Assembly: GCA_023390695.1 (NCBI GenBank)
Contig: JAEWCJ010000167.1
Location: 1-8,315, forward strand
From: Pseudomonadota bacterium
GTDB lineage: Bacteria > Pseudomonadota > Alphaproteobacteria > Rhizobiales > Xanthobacteraceae
Reading direction: 5' to 3'
Length of the DNA stretch: 8,315 nucleotides
Both the position numbers and the translations under genes were made by a program. Shown one piece after another: positions 1 through 5,512 of the stretch. Within the stretch, counting starts at the first letter, position 1. Each line of letters begins with the position of its first letter. The notes under the pieces were generated by a model, which saw nothing but the letters and a program-made list of their open reading frames with translations, searched no databases and was not told the DNA's origin.

Positions 1-2
1 GT

Positions 3-170
3 TTCTTCCCCGATCTTCTGACAGTGGAAGGCGATGTCGGCGCCCGCCATCTGATCGGGCAATACGCGGAGGCGGTGGTCGAGGTCCCGGTTACCGGGAA
101 GGGTGCATTTGCTGACGTCGACACCCCCGACGCCCTGAGCGCCGCCAAAGCGGAACTCGAGCGCAGCTAG
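3..170 (+). CDS. C-terminal end of a MobA-like molybdenum-cofactor nucleotidyltransferase (5' truncated)
   Basis: Only the last 55 residues are inside the window; the frame is open from base 3 to the TAG at 168-170. The peptide contains GDVGARHLIGQY followed by VEVPVTGKGAFADVDTPDAL. This matches the end of MobA/MocA-type NTP transferases, where a GDxGAR helix and a final D(I/V)DTPxxL motif close the Rossmann-like domain. Such enzymes transfer CMP or GMP to molybdopterin in the cytoplasm. In Rhizobiales this tail is often the second half of a protein fused to a molybdopterin-binding domain, but the N-terminus is not visible, so fusion cannot be tested. A hairpin 37 bases downstream probably ends its transcript. 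The family call is fairly secure; the exact substrate (CTP or GTP) is not. Confidence 0.75.
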   Translation, partial: FFPDLLTVEGDVGARHLIGQYAEAVVEVPVTGKGAFADVDTPDALSAAKAELERS

Positions 171-206
171 GCCTTCGCAAGTAGCTGATATGAAAGAGTA
201 AATGTT

Positions 207-235
207 GCGCTGCCCCGGAAACCTCGGGGCAGCGC
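207..235 (+). terminator. Strong GC-rich hairpin, probable terminator of the upstream gene
   Basis: A perfect 11-bp stem (GCGCTGCCCCG at 207-217 pairing with CGGGGCAGCGC at 225-235) encloses the 7-base loop GAAACCT. Only a weak T/A-rich tail (TTGAAATT) follows, so intrinsic termination may be imperfect. It lies between the MobA-like stop and the TetR promoter and would insulate the efflux operon from read-through. Its descending stem covers the place where the -35 box of the next promoter should be. Confidence 0.6.
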
Positions 236-249
236 TTGAAATTGCGCCC

Positions 250-258
250 TGCTATAAT
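250..258 (+). promoter_or_regulatory. Extended -10 promoter of the tetR-ABC operon
   Basis: The sequence TGCTATAAT is a perfect extended -10 element (TGn at 250-252, TATAAT at 253-258). A 17-bp spacer would put the -35 at 230-235, which reads CAGCGC and does not match the consensus; TTGAAA at 236-241 is only 11 bases away, too close. The promoter therefore seems to depend on the extended -10. The predicted transcription start is near 265, inside the palindrome, with a leader of about 30 bases. Confidence 0.65.
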
Positions 259-282
259 TATGACTGACTAGTCAGTCATAAT
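257..282. promoter_or_regulatory. 26-bp perfect palindrome, predicted TetR operator
   Basis: Each half-site reads ATTATGACTGACT in inverted orientation around a central CTAG, with no mismatch over 26 bp (centre between 269 and 270). The core is the repeated TGAC/GTCA pattern typical of TetR-family operators. It overlaps the last two bases of the -10 box and covers the predicted transcription start. It ends 12 bases before the tetR ATG. A bound dimer would block RNA polymerase, so autorepression of the whole operon is the simplest reading. No other copy was noticed in the window. Confidence 0.8.
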
Positions 283-294
283 AGAGGCGCGGTC

Positions 295-972
295 ATGTCA
301 GCGAAGACGCGTTCGAAACCGAAGGCCGGCATGCCTGCCGAAGCTCAGGGCGGGTCCTTGCGCTCCAAAAAGGACAGGGCCGCACAAAGCGCCGCCCGTC
401 GCGAGGTGATCCTGAAGGCTGCGCTCGATGAATTTTCAGCGGGCGGATTTGCGGCGACACGGCTTGACGATGTCGCGCGCCGCGCCGGCGTCGCCAAGGG
501 CACCATCTATCTGTATTTCGCAGACAAGGAGACGCTCTTTCAGGAGATCGTGCGCAGCATGCTGACCCCGCTGGTCGGCAATCTGGAAAATCTGCGCAAT
601 CTCGACGCACCTTTCCGCGTGATCGCGGACCAGATCGTCGGCCTGTTTGTCAGCGAAGTTCTGGAAACGGACCGCAAGAATATTATCCGGCTGATCATCG
701 CCGAAGGCCCGCGCTTTCCGAAGATTGCTGAGTTTCATTACCGGGAAGTGGTCAGCCGCGTGATGGCCGCGATTCAGGCGATCCTGCAACGCGCCGTCGA
801 GCGCGGCGAGATCGAGCACAAGGCGCTCGCCCAGTTTCCGCAATTGCTCTTCGCCCCGGCCTTGATGGCCGTCATCTGGAACAGTCTGTTCGCGCGTTTC
901 TCGCCGCTCGATGCACGGGCATTCCTGCGTGCGCATCTCGATATCATTCTTTCTGAAAGGCCCGCGTCATGA
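295..972 (+). CDS. TetR/AcrR-family transcriptional regulator of the adjacent ABC exporter
   Basis: This is a 225-residue cytoplasmic repressor. After a basic, low-complexity N-terminal extension (about residues 1-33), the TetR_N helix-turn-helix spans about 37-83, with a recognition helix around VAKGTIYLYFADKE (66-79). The rest is all-helical and should form the ligand-binding and dimerisation domain; the stretch LIIAEGPRFPKIAEFHYREV resembles the C-terminal domain of AefR/CecR-like regulators. The ATG at 295 has AGAGG (283-287) seven bases upstream. Its stop overlaps the next start as ATGA, so repressor and exporter are translationally coupled. The 26-bp palindrome in its own promoter indicates autoregulation, with derepression by an unknown, probably exported, compound. 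The order TetR-adaptor-ATPase-permease parallels E. coli cecR-ybhGFSR, but orthology is inferred. Confidence 0.92.
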   Translation: MSAKTRSKPKAGMPAEAQGGSLRSKKDRAAQSAARREVILKAALDEFSAGGFAATRLDDVARRAGVAKGTIYLYFADKETLFQEIVRSMLTPLVGNLENLRNLDAPFRVIADQIVGLFVSEVLETDRKNIIRLIIAEGPRFPKIAEFHYREVVSRVMAAIQAILQRAVERGEIEHKALAQFPQLLFAPALMAVIWNSLFARFSPLDARAFLRAHLDIILSERPAS

Positions 973-1742
973 CCCGTCGATACCTAGCCGGTCTGGTCCT
1001 GGCCTTTGTTGCGCTCGCGGCCGGAGCCTGCAGCAAGACCGACGAGAACCTGCTGCAGGGCTGGGTTGAGGCTGACTTCATTTTTGTCAGCCCGGACGAG
1101 CAGGGGCGTATCGAGGATATGAAAGTGCGGGAAGGTGATCGCGTGGAGCAGGGCGCCTTGCTGTTCACGCTCGATTCCGATCTTCAGCGCGCCGACCTCG
1201 GCGTCGCGGAAGCCGCCTACACCGGAGCCAAGCATAATTTTGAACGTGCGCAGAATCTTCTCAAAGTGGCGGCGGGGACGCAGAAGGCCTATGACGATGC
1301 CCTGGCATCCTACCGCGACACCGAGGCGCGCCTGAATGCTGCCCGGACGCGGCTCGATCGGCGCCGGGCTTTCAGCCCGGTCACGGGGACCGTGCATCAG
1401 ATCTACTTCCGGCCGGGAGAGACCGTTCCGGCGGGCAAACCGGTGATGGCCTTGCTGCCGCCGGGAAACATAAAAGTGCGTTTCTTTGTTCCGGAAGCGA
1501 TGCTCCCGCGGATCGCCATCGACGACCAGGTCGAGGTGAGCTGCGACGGCTGCGCCAACTCGATTGAAGCCAGGGTCAGCTTCATTTCGCGCAATGCCGA
1601 ATTCACGCCGCCGGTGATCTATTCGCTGGAGGAGCGTCACAAGCTGGTCTATCTGGTGGAAGCGCGCGCAGAGAATGTGGAGTTTCTGCGCGTCGGCCAG
1701 CCGGTCGATGTCCGTGTCCATCCGCGGGAGGCAGGCAAGTGA
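969..1742 (+). CDS. HlyD/YbhG-like periplasmic adaptor lipoprotein of an ABC efflux system
   Basis: This 257-residue membrane-fusion protein would link the inner-membrane ABC transporter to an outer-membrane channel. The N-terminus is a lipoprotein signal: basic MTRR, a hydrophobic core, then AGAC with Cys21 as lipidation site (Ala at -3 is acceptable but not ideal). A biotinyl-lipoyl half-domain (about 31-70) precedes a helical hairpin (about 72-133) and the second lipoyl half with SPVTGTV. A beta-barrel follows (about 165-257). The hairpin tip has R93-x3-L97-x6-T104, close to the RxxxLxxxxxxS TolC-docking motif of AcrA. A CDGC motif (192-195) lies in the barrel. The protein is short for the family and has little beyond the barrel. 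AAGG at 957-960 is the likely ribosome site; the ends overlap both neighbours (ATGA, GTGA). Confidence 0.9.
   Translation: MTRRYLAGLVLAFVALAAGACSKTDENLLQGWVEADFIFVSPDEQGRIEDMKVREGDRVEQGALLFTLDSDLQRADLGVAEAAYTGAKHNFERAQNLLKVAAGTQKAYDDALASYRDTEARLNAARTRLDRRRAFSPVTGTVHQIYFRPGETVPAGKPVMALLPPGNIKVRFFVPEAMLPRIAIDDQVEVSCDGCANSIEARVSFISRNAEFTPPVIYSLEERHKLVYLVEARAENVEFLRVGQPVDVRVHPREAGK
1727..1731 (+). promoter_or_regulatory. Shine-Dalgarno GGAGG fixing the GTG start of the ATPase gene
   Basis: A consensus GGAGG lies seven bases before the GTG at 1739, inside the end of the adaptor gene. It supports GTG as the true start and a GTGA stop/start overlap. Confidence 0.75.
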
Positions 1743-2671
1743 CCGCACCTTCCGACATCGCGATTGATGTTCACGGCCTGACCAAATCGTTCGATGGCCG
1801 GGTGGTCGTGCGCGATCTGTCGATGCAGGTGAAACGCGGAATGATCTATGGCTTTCTGGGGCCGAATGGCTCCGGCAAGACCACGACCATCCGCATGCTG
1901 TGCGGTCTGCTGACGCCGGATAAGGGCAGCGGGACATGCCTTGGCTATGACATCCGCACCGAGGCGAACGAGATCAAGCTGCATGTCGGTTACATGACGC
2001 AGCGCTTCAGCCTGTACCAGGACCTGTCGGTGCGCGAGAATCTCGAATTCGTGGCGCGGCTATATTGTCTTCCTGATCCCACCGGCGCAGCGCGCGCGAT
2101 GATCGGACGGCTCGGGTTGCAGGGGCGGGAGGAGCAACTCGCCGGTTCGTTGTCGGGCGGCTGGAAGCAGCGGCTGGCGCTCGGGGCCTGTACCTTGCCA
2201 AATCCGAAATTGCTGCTGCTGGACGAGCCGACCGCCGGCGTGGATCCCAAGGCGCGGCGCGAATTCTGGAACGAGATTCATGCGCTCGCGGCCGACGGCC
2301 TCACCGTTCTGGTCTCGACCCATTACATGGACGAAGCCGAGCGTTGTCACGAGATCGCCTATATCGCCTATGGCGAGTTGCTGGTGCATGGCACGGTCGA
2401 GGAGGTGATCGAGCATTCGGCGCTGGTCACCTATACCGTCAGCGGCGGCGATATGACCGCCCTGCTGCATGAACTCGACGGAAAGCCGGGGGTCGATATG
2501 GTGGCTCCGTTCGGCAACAACCTGCATGTCTCCGCCCGTGACGCCAACGCGCTGGAGGCAGCGATTGCGCCCTATCGCAACCGGAGCGGCCTGACCTGGA
2601 CGAAATCCGAGCCGTCGCTCGAAGACGTGTTCATCGATCTGATGGCCCGGGCGCGGGATAATTTTCAATGA
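1739..2671 (+). CDS. ABC transporter ATP-binding protein (YbhF/CcmA-type, ABC-2 exporter)
   Basis: This 310-residue cytoplasmic ATPase has one complete nucleotide-binding domain. Visible motifs are Walker A GPNGSGKT (41-48), Q-loop Gln88 in GYMTQ, signature LSGGWKQR (138-145), Walker B LLLLDEPT (158-165) and H-loop His195 in STHYMDEA. All catalytic residues are present. The Trp in the signature is common in drug and ABC-2 exporter ATPases. After about residue 225 a C-terminal extension ends with SLEDVFIDLMA, usual for this group. E. coli YbhF carries two such domains in one chain; here there is one, so a homodimer is expected. It starts with GTG, supported by a strong GGAGG, and its stop overlaps the permease start as ATGA. 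It should energise export through the next gene's product; the substrate is unknown. Confidence 0.94.
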   Translation: MTAPSDIAIDVHGLTKSFDGRVVVRDLSMQVKRGMIYGFLGPNGSGKTTTIRMLCGLLTPDKGSGTCLGYDIRTEANEIKLHVGYMTQRFSLYQDLSVRENLEFVARLYCLPDPTGAARAMIGRLGLQGREEQLAGSLSGGWKQRLALGACTLPNPKLLLLDEPTAGVDPKARREFWNEIHALAADGLTVLVSTHYMDEAERCHEIAYIAYGELLVHGTVEEVIEHSALVTYTVSGGDMTALLHELDGKPGVDMVAPFGNNLHVSARDANALEAAIAPYRNRSGLTWTKSEPSLEDVFIDLMARARDNFQ

Positions 2672-3813
2672 GCGTCCTCGACACCCAGACGCCGGCGGGC
2701 GGGTTCTGGCGCCGCACGTGGGCGATGCTCATCAAGGAGTTCATCCAGTTGCGGCGCGACCGCGTGTCGTTCGCCATGATCGTGATGATCCCGCTGGTCC
2801 AGTTGATTCTGTTCGGTTACGCCATCAACACCACGCCGCGGGATTTGCCGACGGCCGTCTTGCTGCAGGAGAGCAGCGATGTGGGACGTTCGATCCTGAA
2901 GGCGCTCGAGAACACGCGCTATTTCAAGGTCACGCATCAGGTGACCGACGAGGTCGAATTCGACCGGCTGATCCAGTCCGGAACGGTGCTGTTCGGTGTG
3001 GAGATTCCGCGCGGCTTTGAACGCGCGCTGCGGCGCGGAGAGAAACCGGCCCTGCTGGTCGCGGCCGACGCGACCGATCCCGTCGCCTCGGGTTCGGCGC
3101 TGGGCGCGCTCGGCCAGCTCGTGCGCACGGCTCTGCAGAACGACCGTGCCGTTCCCGAAGCCGCGCAGCCTGCATTCGAAATCCGGCAGCATGCCCGCTA
3201 CAACCCGGCGGCCGATACCGCGTTGAATATCGTTCCGGGGCTCGTCGGTACCATTCTGACGATGACCATGCTGATTTTCACGGCCCTTTCTGTGACGCGT
3301 GAGATCGAGCGTGGCACCATGGAAAGCCTTCTCGCCATGCCGATCACGCCGATCGAAATCATGCTCGGCAAGATCGTGCCATATGTCATGGTCGGATTTG
3401 TACAGGCGGCGTTGATTGTCGGTACCGGCATCCTGTTGTTCGGTGTCCCCATCCTTGGCAGCCTCTGGCTGCTCGCGGCTCTGAGCACCCTGTTCATCGC
3501 GACCAATCTGTCGGTTGGCTATACATTCTCGACCGTGGCCCAGAACCAGCTGCAGGCCGTGCAGATGTCGATGATGTTCTTTCTGCCGAATATCTTGCTG
3601 TCCGGATTCATGTTTCCATTCGCCGGCATGCCATTCTGGGCGCAGTGGATAGGCGAAGCGCTGCCGCTCACGCATTACATCCGGATTGTGCGCGCGATCA
3701 TGCTGAAGGGAGCCTCGCTCGCGGATCTGCAATATGATGCAGTTGCATTGTTCGTACTGATGTTGATTGCCATGACCATTGCGGTCACACGGTTCCGCCG
3801 CACGCTGGACTAG
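2668..3813 (+). CDS. ABC-2 type permease (YbhS/YbhR-like)
   Basis: This 381-residue inner-membrane permease has the ABC-2 drug-exporter layout. There is a cytoplasmic N-terminus with the amphipathic WAMLIKEFIQLRRDR stretch and TM1 at about 35-53. A large periplasmic domain (about 55-185) is followed by five more hydrophobic segments at about 188-208, 237-259, 264-286, 300-320 and 356-374. The conserved coupling stretch TREIERGTMESLLAMPITP (210-228) follows TM2. E. coli ybhGFSR has two permeases of this type; only one is present here, so two copies probably pair. The ribosome site is weak (GGA nine bases upstream), so translation likely depends on coupling through the ATGA overlap. The TAG at 3811-3813 is one base from the stop of the convergent gene, leaving no room for a separate terminator. 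Confidence 0.93.
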   Translation: MSVLDTQTPAGGFWRRTWAMLIKEFIQLRRDRVSFAMIVMIPLVQLILFGYAINTTPRDLPTAVLLQESSDVGRSILKALENTRYFKVTHQVTDEVEFDRLIQSGTVLFGVEIPRGFERALRRGEKPALLVAADATDPVASGSALGALGQLVRTALQNDRAVPEAAQPAFEIRQHARYNPAADTALNIVPGLVGTILTMTMLIFTALSVTREIERGTMESLLAMPITPIEIMLGKIVPYVMVGFVQAALIVGTGILLFGVPILGSLWLLAALSTLFIATNLSVGYTFSTVAQNQLQAVQMSMMFFLPNILLSGFMFPFAGMPFWAQWIGEALPLTHYIRIVRAIMLKGASLADLQYDAVALFVLMLIAMTIAVTRFRRTLD

Positions 3814-3814
3814 A

Positions 3815-4579
3815 TCATCTGCGCACGAACACGCCGAGGCGCCCATAGAAGCTGTCGCGCTCGTCGTTGTCGAAGGCCCAGCCGAACCCGGCTGACCATT
3901 CCAGATTATCGGTCTTCAATCCTGTGACATGCAGGCCGAACCGCAACTGGCTGTAGTCGTTCCCGTCGGCAAAGCCGCCGATTTCCGGTCCGGCATAGAA
4001 GCCTTCGGGCAGGCGCCATCCAAATGCCAGTCTGGCCGAGTAGCTCGGTCCGATGGATGAGATGGAAACGTCTGCGCCGATCATCGTGAGCGGATCCGGT
4101 TCAAACCAGAGATCGAAGCCGCCGCGAATGCCCAGCTTGGTTCCCCGCAAGGAGCTCGATGGATCGTCCGGCGTGAGATCATGCTGCTGAATATCTAAGC
4201 CGGCGAACACCGAGAGCGTGAGGCGGTCCTTGTGAAAGCGCCAGCCGGGAAGGGCGAAAAAGATGACCTGCGAGCCTGTCACCTGGGTGTTCCCAAGCGC
4301 GCCCGACAAGTAGCGATAGCGTCCTCCGCCGAGCAGAAGTTTCAGTGTGAAGCCTTCGCGGTCGAGGCCGCGCGGAGACCAGAGCAAGCCGCCATACGAG
4401 AAGGATCCATGCCGCCAAAGATCGCCGCCGGAAAAGAACAAGGCGGTCTTCTCGTCGTCGATAGCGAGATCGGCCGACGCGGCATTGACGCAAACGCTGA
4501 CTGTACTCGCGCCGAGCAGACAGGCCCGGACGAACGCCCCCACGCCACGCATGCTGAAGCCCGCGACAGGTCTGCACAA
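3815..4579 (-). CDS. bcsS: Outer-membrane-type beta-rich protein, probable BcsS (cellulose biosynthesis family)
   Basis: This protein has up to 254 residues. An N-terminal signal peptide has a hydrophobic core (about 19-33) and a likely cleavage ASA|D at 36/37. The mature part alternates polar and hydrophobic residues in many short strands separated by Gly/Asp/Asn turns, as in a small outer-membrane barrel. Segments such as FFSGGDLWRHGSFSYGGLLW, GLDREGFTLKLLLGGGRYRY and FYAGPEIGGF resemble the alphaproteobacterial BcsS family. Its role in cellulose synthesis is known mainly by association, and no other bcs gene is in this window. The longest form begins with TTG at 4579, with TAAGG six bases and GGAGG twelve bases upstream. 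An ATG at 4552 would give 245 residues with a cleaner signal peptide but no visible ribosome site. The family call is from memory of sequence pattern. Confidence 0.7.
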   Translation of the reverse strand: MCRPVAGFSMRGVGAFVRACLLGASTVSVCVNAASADLAIDDEKTALFFSGGDLWRHGSFSYGGLLWSPRGLDREGFTLKLLLGGGRYRYLSGALGNTQVTGSQVIFFALPGWRFHKDRLTLSVFAGLDIQQHDLTPDDPSSSLRGTKLGIRGGFDLWFEPDPLTMIGADVSISSIGPSYSARLAFGWRLPEGFYAGPEIGGFADGNDYSQLRFGLHVTGLKTDNLEWSAGFGWAFDNDERDSFYGRLGVFVRR

Positions 4580-4635
4580 CCGCAGCCTTAGCCTCCGGGC
4601 CGCAGATTAAATCAGGGGTTGTAGATTGTCAGCAT

Positions 4636-5460
4636 TCAATCGTGCGCAGCGGGCGGCGCGATGAAGCGCCGGGGCGGCCGGCCGAAATTGCGACGCACCA
4701 TGGCCGAAAAGGCGCTCGGGCTGGCATAGCCGACGGAAGAGGCGACCGAGGCCACGGATGCCCCCATGGCAAGGCGGGCCAAGCCATCGACCGCGCGCAG
4801 CCGGGCCCGCCATTCGCTGAAACTGAAGCCGGTTTCCGACCGGAAAAGACGCGCCAGGGTCCGCCGGCTAGCACCGGAGGCGTCCGCCCAATCGTCGAGG
4901 CTTTGCCCATCGTCGAGATTTTCCAGCAGACTGCGGGCGACGCGAAGCGCGCGCGGGTCGCGCGGCATCGGCACCGCCAGCCTGCGTTCCTGCATGCGGC
5001 CAAGTTCGGTCAGGATCAGTTGCGCGATCAGGCCGCCGCGGCCGCTCTCGTCATAATCGAGCGGCTCTTCCAGGGCGGCGAGAATGAGTTCGTGCAGCAG
5101 CGGGCTGATCTCGATCAGTGTCGGCCGTTCGGGCAGCGCCGCGCAGACCTTCTCGTCGATATAGATGGTGCGCATTTCCAGGTGCCCGCGCATCGCCATG
5201 CTGTGCGGATATTGCGGCGGCATCCAGAGCGCGAGGGCGGGCGGTACGATCCAGGCGGCCGTCGCCGTCTCGATCCGCATAATGCCGGTCATGGCGTGGA
5301 TGAGCTGGCCGCGCCGGTGAATATGCAGGGGAATGCTGTCGCCGTCCCGCCAGGCCTTGGCCATGGCGGCCACGGGGCGGGGGGCATCGTCCAGATTCCT
5401 GCGGTATTCGGGGCGCATGGGCTTGGCCTGTTTGCGACGAAAATCGACCGAACATCGCAT
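4636..5460 (-). CDS. AraC-family transcriptional regulator (NimR/YeaM-like)
   Basis: This regulator has up to 274 residues. The N-terminal part is a cupin-like sensor domain (about 38-105) with HIHRRGQLIH, WIVPP, LWMPP and PHSM. The C-terminal part holds two AraC helix-turn-helices: SLDDWADASGASRRTLARLF (187-206), and a second around VASVASSVGYASPSAFSAMV (237-256) followed by RRNFGRPPRRF. This sensor/DNA-binding arrangement, divergent from an MFS transporter, resembles E. coli NimR/NimT, so it probably controls the adjacent transporter in response to a small molecule. The start is uncertain: ATG 5460 has no ribosome site, while ATG 5418 (residue 15) has CAGG eight bases upstream. A minus-strand TATAAA at 5471-5476 would place the transcript start almost on 5460, so 5418 is likelier. 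It lies 56 bases upstream of the BcsS-like gene on the same strand. Confidence 0.9.
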   Translation of the reverse strand: MRCSVDFRRKQAKPMRPEYRRNLDDAPRPVAAMAKAWRDGDSIPLHIHRRGQLIHAMTGIMRIETATAAWIVPPALALWMPPQYPHSMAMRGHLEMRTIYIDEKVCAALPERPTLIEISPLLHELILAALEEPLDYDESGRGGLIAQLILTELGRMQERRLAVPMPRDPRALRVARSLLENLDDGQSLDDWADASGASRRTLARLFRSETGFSFSEWRARLRAVDGLARLAMGASVASVASSVGYASPSAFSAMVRRNFGRPPRRFIAPPAAHD

Positions 5461-5470
5461 TTTGGCAAGG

Positions 5471-5476
5471 TTTATA
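5471..5476 (-). promoter_or_regulatory. Candidate -10 box for the AraC-family gene
   Basis: On the minus strand these bases read TATAAA, one base off the consensus TATAAT. At 17 bp spacing the -35 position reads TGAATC (5494-5499), a poor match. The predicted transcription start is near 5464. On the plus strand the overlapping TATATT (5473-5478) could serve the MFS gene, so the divergent promoters may share this AT-rich patch. Confidence 0.4.
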
Positions 5477-5512
5477 TTGGGTCGGCTCTCATCGATTCAG
5501 CCGGAAATGTCC

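Noticed and set aside
236..241. TTGAAA as the -35 box of the tetR promoter.
   Set aside because: Only 11 bases separate it from TATAAT, too short for a normal sigma-70 promoter.
984..1937. A 317-codon minus-strand frame opposite the adaptor and the start of the ATPase.
   Set aside because: Composition is typical of an antisense shadow, and both plus-strand genes have full domain motifs and ribosome sites.
3785..3830. A bidirectional terminator between the permease and the BcsS-like gene.
   Set aside because: No stem longer than a few base pairs and no T-tract were found at the junction.
2665..3846. A 393-codon minus-strand frame opposite the ABC permease.
   Set aside because: It is His/Arg/Gln-rich without domains and mirrors the codon pattern of the strongly supported permease on the other strand.
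5333..5512. A 60-residue N-terminal extension of the MFS protein.
   Set aside because: It overlaps the AraC gene, has no transporter-like sequence, and a good ribosome site (GGAAA) precedes the ATG at 5513.
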